A stretch of DNA of 64,000 nucleotides from Arion vulgaris (lineage: Eukaryota > Mollusca > Gastropoda > Stylommatophora > Arionidae), in assembly GCA_020796225.1 (NCBI GenBank), contig CM036754.1, forward strand, positions 42,321,779-42,385,778. Direction: 5' to 3'. A model generated the notes under the pieces. That model ran no database searches and had not been told where the DNA came from. It worked only from the letters and a program-made list of their open reading frames with translations. Position 1 is the first letter of the stretch. Each line of letters opens with the position of its first letter. The position numbers were made by a program, and so were the translations under genes. This document shows, in pieces, positions 33,090-43,969 of the stretch.

Positions 33090-33400
33090 CCGGCCTTGGC
33101 GATGATGTCTCTCCACAACTCTCTTCCTTTGTGCAGGTAGTCAGTTCTGACGACGATCTGATGTCGAACCAAGATGTCAGACCACCCAACATCTCCTCAT
33201 CTTCCTCGATCTCTCCTCTGAATTGTACTTGTTGTCACCATATGTTCTAAACCTTCTCTTTGCATTATATGCCCTAATAACCTTGATTGTCTGATTCTTA
33301 TTCTATTGATAAGTTTTCTTTGTGCGCGGGACTGATTTAAAACCTCATTTTTTTTCTCGCGGTCCATGGAATTTCCAACATTATTCTGTAAAACCACATC
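33090..33400 (-). pseudogene. LINE C-terminal relic (GLEHxVTT family)
   Basis: Minus strand gives RKLINRIRIRQSRLLGHIMQ, REGLEHMVTTSTI, a basic RRDRGR patch, and a frameshifted SW.......RE.LWRDIIAKAG-like end. Close to 1580-2010 and about 58430-58720. Confidence 0.75.
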
Positions 33401-33616
33401 TCTGTGGCCTTCAGTGATCTTCGTGATTATTAATATTATTATTATAACTGTAGTGTTTTTCTTTATTTGTTGATATACAATTAAAGCAGCGGTGGAGTTA
33501 ATGAGCTAATTAAGGAAATCAATGTCACTACGCTTCATACATATTCATTAGGTTATCTGTATTTTTAGTAGATAAGGAAATTGATATGTACTGATAAATA
33601 TATGAGGTCTGAGACT

Positions 33617-33779
33617 CAGTGGCGGCTCGTGATCGTTTTTATTGGTAGGGTCAGACACACATTTCCGGGACATTCATGGCTTTGGGTTAGGTTATAATTT
33701 AATTTATTAAATAATAAATACGTTACACATTTATTTGTGGAGCCCGGCCCCACTGGCCCTTAATGACGAGCCGCCACTG
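33617..33779. mobile_element. MITE, CAGTGGCGGC family, copy 1
   Basis: Perfect 14-bp terminal inverted repeats cagtggcggctcgt and acgagccgccactg, 163 bp long. Flanked by octamers ctgagact (33609-33616) and ctgagaca (33780-33787), 7 of 8 identical. Subterminal sequence (ggcccttaatgacgagccgc) is shared with 51937-52101 and with the ends of the 2.2-kb element at 59130-61375. Confidence 0.9.
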
Positions 33780-33844
33780 CTGAGACATATCTAAGATACA
33801 ATTTCTCATAGCCTTTTCAGATCTTGGAATGTGAAGCCGCCCAT

Positions 33845-34175
33845 GGTTGTCGAGGCTCGCAACGAATAGTAACACTGCCCCCTACAAAGCATGTCGTTCG
33901 AGGTAACTGAGGTGGGCGCCTAGGGACGCTACCATAGTAAGAATAGTAACACTGCCACCTACAAAGCATGTCGTTAGAGGTGACTGAGGTGGGGGACTAG
34001 AGGACCCCCTACCATAGTAAATAAAAAAAGCATTGCAGAAATCGGATGTGCTGGTCTACTTGTAGGTGCATAACTGGCACAACGTACAATCGCTCTTAGG
34101 CTCAGATCACATACAAATCACAAAAAGGGGTTAACAAGTGGTCGATATGGAGCGTTCGAAGAAGAACGGTGAAAA
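33845..34175 (+). mobile_element. SINE family E with internal duplication
   Basis: The head segment with agtaacactgccacctacaa and gcatgtcgttagaggtgact is present twice about 85 bp apart (33868 and 33945). The rest of the element is single copy and ends in cgttcgaagaagaa. Confidence 0.75.
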
Positions 34176-34184
34176 GTGCTGTCA

Positions 34185-34333
34185 GCTCATATTTCTAGGC
34201 TCTATTGATCAGGAGATCGGAGGACCAATTCCTTTCCTCATGTGTGGAACATCGAGTGTAGGACTGAACTCACAACCATCATGTATCCAAGTTGATATAC
34301 GAGCGGTTACACACTACGCTAATCCGACATAAA
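34185..34333 (-). mobile_element. tRNA-derived SINE head (family H)
   Basis: Minus strand: ggattagcgtagtgtgtaac as A-box region and gttgtgagttcagtcctaca as B-box region, then ttccacacatgaggaaagg. This is tRNA-like spacing. No poly-A tail or target duplication was seen. Confidence 0.6.
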
Positions 34334-34646
34334 CATTCTCACATGTTTCAGGCCCGGCCTCTGGCTTATAAATGGTGGCCCACATCAGACGTGGATAACA
34401 AGGCACAAACTATATCTCTTTCTGCTGATCTCTATTGTCTGCCGTAGTTTTGAATTCTACCAACAGAGGATTAGTTACATTTCCACTTAGAGAACTCAAT
34501 TATTAAGGGATCAAATGTTTTATAGATATTGAGTTCATCTTCCACCTGTTGCTGCCAATTTCCACGAATTTCGATCTACGTCTTGTTTTACGTTCACCTT
34601 CATTCATTTTAAAATGATGCCTGGCGATATTTTCTTTCTTAAACAA

Positions 34647-34681
<35 letters not shown>

Positions 34682-34722
34682 TATTCAAGTATGTTTTATT
34701 ATTTAAGATAAGGTTAGAGAAA
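34334..34722. other. No gene; short GAGA tract
   Basis: Unique DNA with (GA)n-like sequence at 34648-34682. Confidence 0.5.
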
Positions 34723-34724
34723 GT

Positions 34725-35445
34725 GGAAGCTAACGTTGGGGCGTCCAAAAGTGAAAGTTAAGGTAAGGGGCGCCCAGAAAGTGAAAGCTAAGTTTGGGGC
34801 ATCCAGAAAGTGAAAGCTAAGCTTGGGGCACCCAGAAAGTGAAAGCTAAGTTTGGGGCATCCAGAAAGTGAAAGCTAAGTTTGGGGCATCCAGAAAGTGA
34901 AAGCTAAGGTTCAGGCGCCCAGAAGGAAGAGTGGGCCCGAAAGTGAAAGCTAAGTTTGGGGCATCCAGAAAGTGAAAGCTAAGGTTCAGGCGCCCAGAAA
35001 GTGAAAGCTAAGGTTGGGGCGCCCAGAAAGTGAAAGCTAAGTTTGGGGCATCCAGAAAGTGAAAGCTAAGTTTGGGGCATCCAGAAAGTGAAAGCTAAGC
35101 TTGGGGCATCCAGAAAGTGAAAGCTAAGGTTCAGGCGCCCAGAAAGTGAAAGCTAAGTTTGGGGCATCCAGAAAGTAAAAGCTAAGCTTGGGGCATCCAG
35201 AAAGTGAAAGCTAAGGTTCAGGCGCCCAGAAAGTGAAAGCTAAGGTTGGGGCGCCCAGAAAGTGAAAGCTAAGTTTGGGGCATCCAGAAAGTGAAAGCTA
35301 AGGTTCAGGCGCCCAGAAAGTGAAAGCTAAGGTTGAGGCGCCCAGAAAGTGAAAGCTAAGGTTGGGGCGCCCAGAAAGTGGAACCGAAGGTTGGGGCGCC
35401 CAGAAAGTGGAACCTAAGGTTGGGGATGCCAAGAAAGTGGAAGAC
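34725..35445. repeat. 29-bp minisatellite, about 24 copies
   Basis: Unit cagaaagtgaaagctaagtt plus tggggcatc, with a second subtype (aggttcaggcgcc or aggttggggcgcc). The subtypes alternate in a pattern consistent with amplification of multi-unit blocks. Confidence 0.97.
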
Positions 35446-35892
35446 TAGTCAAAATTACTAATGCGATGTACGAAAACCTATAAATCTGAGGTGGTCAGAC
35501 CGAATCAGATCAGATCTGGAGAAAATCGTTTAGGTGGCTGCGGTAATACTGAGTAAATATGCGATTGAACAAAGACAGGTATATACAGTATTGCATAAGT
35601 AGTGAAAAATTGATGGATTAAATATGAAAATAAACAACACTCGATGTTTCGGTACTAGTCCTTTATCAAGAACAAAAATGCAAAGAATACTTAATAAACT
35701 AAAACATAATAGTAACTAATGATGTCAAGAAAAAGATACTTGCATACGAACCTGTCTACAAGTACGTGTAGTCTCTGATCCGACATCTCATAGAGTGATA
35801 GAATGGACAGGAAATAGTAGGAATAGTAAGCTTCCGGTTGGTTAGTCAATCAGCAAAGGTCTCCAAGCAATTTGTCTATACTACTATGAAAT

Positions 35893-36126
35893 GAAAATCG
35901 GAACATATCCTTTACATGACGTAGCCATCAATCACAGTAAACAAGGGGTTGATTTTCTAGGCACCACTTACACATTCAGTAGTTTCTCATTGCTTTCTGA
36001 ACAGTGAGGTCTTTTGTTACCGTTCGTAAAAAATTTTACGGAAACGAATTTGCTTCCAAACTGCCTGCCGCAGAGTTTGAATCATGTACGATTATGTTGT
36101 GATTGAGCTGAAGCTACAGACACATA
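35893..36126 (-). mobile_element. SINE family C
   Basis: Minus-strand copy with ctgaacagtgaggtcttttg, acggaaacgaatttgcttcc, and the B-box region at about 36065-36085. Part of the A-box end is deleted (attgagctgaagctacagac). Confidence 0.75.
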
Positions 36127-36456
36127 AGGTACATATATTACAATATCTTTGGCAACTAGCTCAAGCTCTTCTATGAAAATTGAGTCTTATTTCTCTCTTC
36201 TCTCTTAGTAAATCTAGCATCAGTTTTCTTAGCGCGTCCATTCTTTCTTGAACCCTTCGTTTCTCACTTCAATGTTTGTGTTGTTATTCTTTGGTCATTT
36301 CGTCTTAGAGTATGCCCAACATGTCTCTATCTTCTCTTTCTTCTAACAGTTGTTGCTAGTGCTTGACCAGACATTTCCCTGATTTCATCACCTTTCCTGA
36401 ATTCGTCCTATTTTATGTTCAATATTTGTGCATGCATTCAACTTACTTTCTATATC

Positions 36457-36585
36457 TTGAATGATATATCTTGAATGATATATCTTGAATGATATATCTT
36501 GAATGATATATCTTGAATGATATATCTTGAATGATATATCTTGAATGATATATCTTGAATATATATCTGAATGATATATATTGAA
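36457..36585. repeat. 14-bp minisatellite, about 9 copies
   Basis: Unit atatcttgaatgat. Confidence 0.95.
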
Positions 36586-36869
36586 TGAACTTTCGCTGGC
36601 ATATGTTAGGATGGATATAGCATTGGAATTGAAAATTCTTAATTTTGTTTTAAAACTATAAAACCTGTAATCTTTTTATTCTTTGTTACAAGAATATTAT
36701 AATATGAAATGTCGTGAATTCTTTTTAACAGACTTTCGACATTGACTGAATTCTTTTCTTTCTCTTCCACCTTCTTTTGTTTCTTGTCTGTAAAGTTGAG
36801 AGTTTCTTGCGCCTTCAAACTTTGCAACTTCATCAACACAACACAGTTTGGTGTCTTCATCTACCTCTA

Positions 36870-37250
36870 GTTACTGGTCACGACAGAGAAGAAGTGTATA
36901 CGTAGAATGCTGGGAGTATCAGGAAGAGACCGGCTTTGGCTTAGAGAGGAAGTGTCTACGCAGAATGCTGGGAGTATCGAGAAGAGACCGGTTTAGAACT
37001 GAAGAGATCAAGAAAAAGTGGGTACAACATCAGTACTGAACTTCATCAAGAAACAACAAATTAAATGGTCCGCCACTAAGAAGATTACCAACAGGCGCCT
37101 CAAAGAGCAACGTTACTCAAGTACAGTGGATACAAAGCAAAAGGCCATTCATGCAAAAGGTGAACCTCAGAAATAAGAGAGGCAGTGAAAGGCACTGTTT
37201 ATGAAGCGCACACACAAATGTTTCTTCTTATCCTGACGCTGTTAGGCAAA
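36870..37250 (+). pseudogene. LINE C-terminal relic with duplicated CIRRMLG motif
   Basis: Plus strand reads VTTEKKCIRRMLG-like at 36880 and again at about 36945 (gaatgctgggagtatc twice, 62 bp apart). Then come a RDRFRTEEIKKKWVQHQ segment, LNFIKKQQIKWSATKKI, and RRLKEQRYSSTVDTKQKAIH. The family matches 24340-24540. The duplicated motif is the one that forms an array at 24545-24850. Confidence 0.75.
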
Positions 37251-37344
37251 ACAGGATTAGAGAATAGAAGAAGAAAAAGAAGAGAATTGGCCTCTTACGG
37301 AGAATAACACATTGACCGGACAGAAAGCCTCTCATCTTCAAGAG

Positions 37345-37605
37345 CCGTCCGAGTGGTTACCGGCGCCCAAATTTGGGGTTTAAAGAATAGAACCACTGTT
37401 ACCTGCCACGCATGTCGTAAGAGGCGACTAATGAGGTTTGGCTGAAATGGGATGCACGTGTCCTAAACGCGTACAAGTCTATGAGTTTAGGGGCCTACTA
37501 AACCAATGTGCAACGTATACACGTTCCTGGCAAAGATCAAACATATCACAAAGAGTGATTAAAATTGGTCGTAAAGAACGAACGTAAAGAAGAAGAAGAA
37601 GAAGG
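37345..37605 (+). mobile_element. SINE family D
   Basis: Full copy from ccgtccgagtggttaccggc to the aagaagaagaagaagg tail. A short possible target duplication tcttcaa flanks it. Contains gcatgtcgtaagaggcgact and ggcctactaaaccaatgtgc. Confidence 0.85.
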
Positions 37606-38124
37606 TCTTCAAAAGCCAGCGACAAGTTCTTGGAAATATAAACATTATAGATAATTCTTTTCAAAGAAAATATCTTTGGTAACTTACAGACCTTGTTTTG
37701 TTGGCAAAAGCAATTACCTGTATTGACAGAAATAGCATGCAACTTGATACCAGACCTAGCTATTTTTAGGGAAAACTCGACACGATTTTCCGAGCTAAAT
37801 TTAAGTAAGATCATCTTTATATAAGACTGGTTCTGTTAAATGCAAACATGCATTTCCCATTTAGACGACATATGTGCATACAATTAATGTTAATTACATC
37901 TGCGCTTGATATGATAAATAATGGCGGTTGGTTTCATCATTCAACAGACGAAAGCTGATTTCATTTTTTTACTTAAAAATATATGATATTCAGCAAATAT
38001 ATTATTGACGAGTATCAGCGTAGATTTATGAGATTGCTGTTTACATAGCGATATAGAATGTCGGTTTCTTTTGTCATATTATTTTATGATAATTATTATT
38101 CTCTTCAATTCTAGACGCTGAGTT
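37606..38124. other. Unique DNA
   Basis: AT-rich; the 111-codon minus frame at 37479-37814 runs into the SINE and is unsupported. Parts of this stretch reappear, degraded and in the same order, within 40150-40500. Confidence 0.5.
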
Positions 38125-39480
38125 GATTGTTATTTTGTTGTGTGTCTGAATGACAAATAAAGGAAGAGAAAATGTATAGATATCATGCATGTCATGTTGT
38201 TGTTGTGTGTCTGTATGACAAATAAAGGAAGAGAAAATGTATAGATATCATGCATGTCATGTTGTTGTTGTGTGTCTGTATGACAAATAAAGGAAGAGAA
38301 AATGTATAGATATCATGCATGTCATGTTGTTGTTGTGTGTCTGTATGACAAATAAAGGAAGAGAAAATGTATAGATATCATACATGTCATGTTGTTGTTG
38401 TGTGTCTGTATGACAAATAAAGGAAGAGAAAATGTATAGATATCATACATGTCATGTTGTTGTTGTGTCTGTATGACAAATAAAGGAAGAGAAAATGTAT
38501 AGATATCATACATGTCATGTTGTTGTTGTGTGTCTGTATGACAAATAAAGGAAGAGAAAATGTATAGATATCATGCATGTCATTTTGTTGTTATGTGTCT
38601 GTATGACAAATAAAGGAAGAGAAAATGTATAGATATCATACATGTCATGTTGTTGTTGTGTGTCTGTATGACAAATAAAGGAAGAGAAAATGTATAGATA
38701 TCATACATGTCATGTTGTTGTTATGTGTCTGTATGACAAATAAAGGAAGAGAAAATGTATAGATATCATACATGTCATTTTGTTGTTGTGTGTCTGTATG
38801 ACAAATAAAGGAAGAGAAAATGTATAGATATCATGCATGTCATGTTGTTGTGTGTCTGTATGACAAATAAAGGAAGAGAAAATGTATAGATATCATACAT
38901 GTCATTTTGTTGTTGTGTGTCTGTATGACAAATAAAGGAAGAGAAAATGTATAGATATCATACATGTCATTTTGTTGTTGTGTGTCTGTATGACAAATAA
39001 AGGAAGAGAAAATGTATAGATATCATACATGTCATTTTGTTGTTGTGTGTCTATATGACAAATAAAGGAAGAGAAAATGTATAGATATCATACATGTCAT
39101 GTTGTTGTTGTGTGTCTGTATGACAAATAAAGGAAGAGAAAATGTATAGATATCATACATGTCATGTTGTTGTTGTGTGTCTGTATGACAAATAAAGGAA
39201 GAGAAAATGTATAGATATCATACATGTCATGTTGTTGTTGTGTGTCTGTATGACAAATAAAGGAAGAGAAAATGTATAGATATCATACATGTCATGTTGT
39301 TGTTGTGTGTCTGTATGACAAATAAAGGAAGAGAAAATGTATAGATATCATGCATGTCATGTTGTTGTTGTGTGTCTGTATGACAAATAAAGGAAGAGAA
39401 ATGATAGATATCATGCATGTCATGTTGTTGTTGTGTGTCTGTATGAGAAATAAAGGAAGAAAAATGTATAGATATATACA
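38125..39480. repeat. 65-bp minisatellite, about 21 copies
   Basis: Unit gtgtgtctgtatgacaaata, aaggaagagaaaatgtatag, atatcatacatgtcatgttg, ttgtt. Highly uniform until about 39390, after which single-base losses begin. Confidence 0.97.
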
Positions 39481-40560
39481 TGTCATTTTGTTGTTTTGTT
39501 GTATGAAAATGAAAGTGAAGCAGAAATTGCATGACTATCTTTTCTTATTTTTTGTTTCTGTATGAAATAAAGTGAAGAGAAATGTTACTAGATCATCAAA
39601 CCATGTGTGTTCATTATTGTCTGTATGACAAATAAAGTGAAGAGAAATGTAGAGTATCATAAATGCAGTTGTTGGATGTCTGCATGAAAATATCAAGGAA
39701 GAGGAAAGATGTATCAGAATGCTGGTATCGTGGAGTCACATGATGACAACAAATAGGGAAGAGAAGAAGTTAGAACTAAGAGATCCAAAGTGGGTCAAAT
39801 AGTATGAACTTTCAGAAACAACAAATTAAATGGTCAGAAAAGAAGATTATCAAGCAGGTGTCAAGACACGTTTGTCAGGGGTGTCTGTATGAACAGAAAT
39901 AAGAGGAGTGAAAATGTTATAGATATCATACAATTTTCTTTTATCTGACGCTTTTGTCTGGTATTGAAATAGAAGGAAAGAAAATGGCTTAAAAATACAT
40001 TATGCAAGTCATTTAGAGTGTGGTTGTATGCGCAAATTTGGGTTAAGAAGAACATGTATCAGATGTCATAAGGCATATGGTGTTGTGTGGATGTGTCTAA
40101 GATGACAAGTAATTAGAGAAGAAAATGTATAGATACACTTCTGAAATCAACATTCAGTGTTAATTGGTCGTAAGACAACGTAAAGAAAAAGAAAAGTAAG
40201 TTCAGCAGTCAGTGTATGTTCTTGACAAATAAAGATTATAGAAATCTATTCAAGATATCTTGACATGACATCGTTTTGTTGTGCATGTCTGTATGACAAA
40301 TAACATGCAATGAGAAGATGTATAGAACGATACTGTCATGTTTTGTGTATTCTGTAAGACACAATAAAGGAAAGAAAATGTTTTTAGATATCATATGTCA
40401 TGTTAATGTTATTAGTCTGATGACAATAAATGAAGAGAATGTTTCATCATTCAACAGACATGTGTTTTGCATGTGTTCTTATGAAAATATGATATTCAAG
40501 AAAAATTAAGATATCAGCTGATTTGTGTTGTGTTCTGTATGACAATAAAGTGAGTTGAAA
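39480..40560. other. Degraded mixture of array units and 36.9-38.0 kb flank
   Basis: This 1.1 kb looks like array units blended with shards of the 36960-38000 sequence, in the same order. Examples: aacaacaaattaaatggtc (37046 and about 39818), cagaaataagag (37166 and 39892), gacgct (37236 and 39948), aattggtcgtaa (37560 and 40160), tttcatcattcaacagac (37934 and 40441), atatgatattca (37981 and 40485). The noise and colinearity suggest a consensus artefact. Confidence 0.6.
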
Positions 40561-40955
40561 TTATAGATATATACATTGTCATTTTGTTATGTTGTGTGTC
40601 TGTATGACAAATAAAGGAAGAGAAAATGTATAGATATCATGCATGTCATTTGTTGTTTGTGTCTGTATGACAAATAAAGGAAGAGAAAATGTATAGATAT
40701 CATACATGTCATGTTGTTGTGTGTCTTATGACAAATAAAGGAAGAGAAATGTATAGATATCATCATGTCATGTTGTTGTTGTGTGTCTGTATGACAAATA
40801 AAGGAAGAGAAAATGTATAGATATCATACATGTCATGTTGTTGTGTGTCTGTATGACAAATAAAGGAAGAGAAAATGTATAGATATCATGCATGTCATTT
40901 GTTGTTGTTTTCTGTATGACAAATAAAGGAAAAATAAATGTATAGATATCATGCA
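40560..40955. repeat. 65-bp minisatellite, resumed, about 6 copies
   Basis: Same unit as 38125-39480, with somewhat more indels. Confidence 0.95.
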
Positions 40956-40984
40956 AGATCCTAACATCAAGAAAGATTGTCTCA

Positions 40985-41115
40985 TAAACAATATAATGTC
41001 TCGGAAATGTGAATATTTTTGTCACATTAAACGTTACAGTTGTTTGGAGAGAACAATAGTGGTAGGCGTGGTTTCTAGAAAATGAGGCAGGGGACGACGA
41101 AATGACGGTGGCAAT
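40985..41115 (+). pseudogene. LINE C-terminal relic (FxHxKRH family)
   Basis: Plus strand: IMSRKCEYFCHIKRYSCLER and a GRGRRNDGG basic end after a stop. Closely similar to 18985-19215. Confidence 0.6.
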
Positions 41116-41149
41116 AATATCATCATCATCAAGTGTCGTCTCCACATCG

Positions 41150-41562
41150 AAGGTTGGCTGCAATGAATCTCCAGCATCCTCTGTCTTTCGCCTTAGTGTT
41201 GCACACTGCCAGACTGTAACCTGTCCATTTCTTAAAGTTTCCTCCCACTTATATCTCAGTCTTCCTCTTTCCCCTCAACTTTCCCTCTAGTAAATGTTTT
41301 ATCATGGTGTCATGCTCTTTTATTGCCCAAAATACTTTACTTGTCTGAATGTTATTTCTCTTAATAATTGTTTCTTCATGCCTAGTTTTCCTAAAACTTG
41401 TTTATTTGTCTGCTTTTCTGTCCATGAAACTCTGCCTATTCTTCTATACATCCACATCTCAAACGCATCAATTCTATCTTCTAACTGCTTGTTCATTGTC
41501 CATGTTTCCGAGTCATACATTAATATAGGATATATATAGCATTTGATCATTCTCATTTGCAA
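41150..41562 (-). pseudogene. LINE RT thumb/C-terminal relic
   Basis: Minus strand from 41562: RMIKCYIYPILMYDSETWTM, NKQLEDRIDAFEMWMYRRIG, RVSWTEKQTNKQVL, then REITFRQVKYFG. At 41150-41240 a frame with RNGQVTVWQCATLRRKTEDA and GDSLQPTFDV completes the tail. This is the IKCYIxPxLLYGxExW...R..aFE.W.yRRi.riSW motif run. Internal YG is changed to YD. The tail segment resembles the 44-bp array at 301-565. Confidence 0.8.
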
Positions 41563-41924
41563 TAATATATTGAAGAAAAATTAAACGTTTGAGGAGACGA
41601 GAGAACTTGCTCTAGAAAGCCAGAGTTTTGCAAGCAGGATGTGATGAGAATGACATTCTGCAAAGAATAACACGATGACATAATAGCAGATAGTTACAAA
41701 AATATAACAACTACAAATCTTGACTAGCACTGTAGTCATGGTAACTGAGATACAAGATTTCAAATTATGCGGACACGATAGTACGAAGCTGAGGATTGGA
41801 GTAAACTTTTTCATTTTCTTCATTGTTCGCTCTTCTTCACCAATAGCTTGTTTAATTATTATTTCTGCTCGTTAGGATATCCTTGGATTCTCCGAAAGGA
41901 GTTAATTTTTATTTTTCATGTTTG

Positions 41925-42015
41925 TTGGCCTACACGCTCTGATATAACCAATAAAAGGTTTGCCTTAGGTTGAAAGGGCGTGCCTCGGCTTAAGAGATCT
42001 TTAATCCTACTTAAC
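41925..42015 (-). mobile_element. SINE family F2 3' fragment
   Basis: tgttggcctacacgctctga followed by tata and a tctttaatccta stretch is shared with the left end of the element at 43720-43916. Confidence 0.5.
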
Positions 42016-42024
42016 AAACAAACA

Positions 42025-42995
42025 ATTTCTGCTCGAGATGTGAGTAATTATTATTTCTGCTCGAGATGTGAGTAATTATTATTTCTGCTCGAGATGTGAG
42101 TAATTATTATTTCTGCTCGGATGTGATAATTATTATTTCTGCTCGAGATGTGAGTAACCATTATTTCTGCTCGAGATGTGAGTAATTATTATTTCTGCTC
42201 GAGATGTGAGTAATTATTATTTGTGCTGGATGTGAGTAATTATTATTTCTGCTTGGGATGTGAGTAATTATTATTTGTGCTCGAGATGTGAGTAATTATT
42301 ATTTGTGCTCGAGATGTGAGTAATATTATTTTGCTCGAGATGTGAGTAATTATTATTTCTGCTCGAGATGTGAGTAATTATTATTTCTGCTTGGGATGTG
42401 AGTAATTATTATTTCTGCTCGAGATGTGAGTAATTATTATTTTGCTGAGATGTGAGTAATTATTATTTTGCTCGAGATGGAGTAATTATTATTTGTGCTC
42501 GGGATGGGAGTAATCATTATTTGTGCTCGGATGGGGGTAATCATTATTTGTGCTCGGGATGGGGTAATCATTATTTGTGCTCGGATGGGGTAATCATTAT
42601 TTGTGCTCGGGATGGAGTAATCATTATTTGTGCTTGGGATGGGTAATATTATTTGTGCTCGGGATGTAGATGAATTATGTATTTGTCCTCGAGGATGCTA
42701 GGTTATGCATATTTATTATTTGTGCTCTGAGATGGAGAGTTATATTTCTGCTCGAGATTGATTGAACTGATATTTTGTCTCGATGGAGGTGAGTAGTTGT
42801 TTTCGTCTAGATGAACTAACTCCATTATTTCTCTCGAGATGAATTATTATTTGTCTCATGAGTAATATTATTTCTGTGATGTGTAATTATTATTTCTGCT
42901 CGAGATGTGAGTAATTATTATTTGTGCTCGGGATGGGGGTAATCATTATTTGTGCTCGGGATGGGGGTAATCATTATTTGTGCTCGGGATGTGAG
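42025..42995. repeat. 28-bp minisatellite, about 34 copies
   Basis: Unit gagatgtgagtaattattat plus ttctgctc, with a right-hand subtype (gggatgggggtaatcattat ttgtgctc). A scrambled zone at about 42655-42890 has many indels while both flanks are regular. Confidence 0.95.
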
Positions 42996-43029
42996 TTATA
43001 TCTTAGAACGGAAGTTAGTTGTACCAGTT

Positions 43030-43215
43030 TAGTCACTTACAGACCTGGATGACAGAACATCAGGTTTATGCAACTATTTTTATTCGGTTCCCTAGGATCA
43101 AAAGAAACTGACGTAGGAGAGTCCGGAGAGTTCATCATTCCAGGTGAGTCAAAGCCCCATTTAGCATTGAACCTCGAGATCAAAGTTTCCTTGTCTAAAC
43201 CACTAGGAGGTGGGG
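43030..43215 (-). mobile_element. Possible tRNA-derived SINE
   Basis: Minus strand: cctagtggtttagacaagga at the A-box position and ctcgaggttcaatgctaaat at the B-box position. A body runs to about 43030. Seen once only in the window. The 97-codon plus frame over it is not supported as a gene. Confidence 0.45.
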
Positions 43216-43484
43216 TTAGCTTGTGTGTTCAGAAGTCTATTAATAAACAATCTCAACTCTGCGGGGCGCAGAACCAGGCGCATAACACACCTTGTAGACT
43301 TTGGATTAACCATTTTCCCTCCTCTGGGTTTTTTTTTTTACCCTCGTTCTCATTTATATAGCAATGCATACTGATTAGCCAGTATGCAAGAATACTGATC
43401 TTGCGTTATCATAACAAATACTGCGAGCCAGTGTATTGGCTCTGAACGGTGAAAGAGTTAACCTAATAGTGCTCTAATTTTTTT

Positions 43485-43610
43485 TTTTTTAACGATCAAA
43501 ATTAAGATGGCTACAAGATATAAAAGAAACCATGAATATGACCATCAACGAAGTGGGTGAACTGACAAGAGACAAAAGTGAATTTCAGATGTGCTGCAAA
43601 GAGAGCAAGG
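43485..43610 (+). pseudogene. LINE C-terminal fragment
   Basis: Plus strand: RSKLRWLQDIKETMNMTINE, VGELTRDKSEFQMCCKE. This is the RW.DDI....M......V.ELTRDR..FR end of a LINE ORF. Followed by a stop and a gatgatgat tail. Confidence 0.65.
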
Positions 43611-43719
43611 TCCTATAATGGATACACACCTTGATGATGATGATCCAAAAAAAAGGCTAAAGATTGAGAAAAGGAAATCTAAGCTCTGAGAATAAAACGT
43701 TATTTTTTTTTACATAAAA

Positions 43720-43916
43720 ATATTTGTTGGCCTACACGCTCTGATATAGCAACAACCAAAAAAAAAAGTCTTTAATCCCTTACATAACAAAGAAACATTT
43801 ACAGTCAAAACTAGGATTTCATTAAAAAAAACTGCACATGTGACTCGGTCCATATTCGAACCGCCAACCTTCAGAACGACAGACAACTGTCTTAACAACT
43901 TCACCATAGCGAGCCA
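43720..43916 (-). mobile_element. tRNA-derived SINE, family F2
   Basis: Minus strand: tggctcgctatggtgaagtt head, B box ggcggttcgaatatgg, then cacatgtgcagttttttttaa as in family F. The 3' part (gggattaaagac, atatcagagcgtgtaggcca) differs from family F. Confidence 0.7.
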
Positions 43917-43969
43917 TATTTAAATATTACAGTATACGAACTTAACATATTAACTTCTGTTTTAGAAAA

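Noticed and set aside
36180..36440. Minus-strand Arg/Glu-rich segment (RKREDRDMLGILYDEMTKE)
   Set aside because: It resembles neither a known RT block nor a host domain closely enough, and several stops interrupt it.
42452..42646. Short open frame rich in YLCSDG repeats
   Set aside because: Product of the 28-bp array in a noisy stretch.
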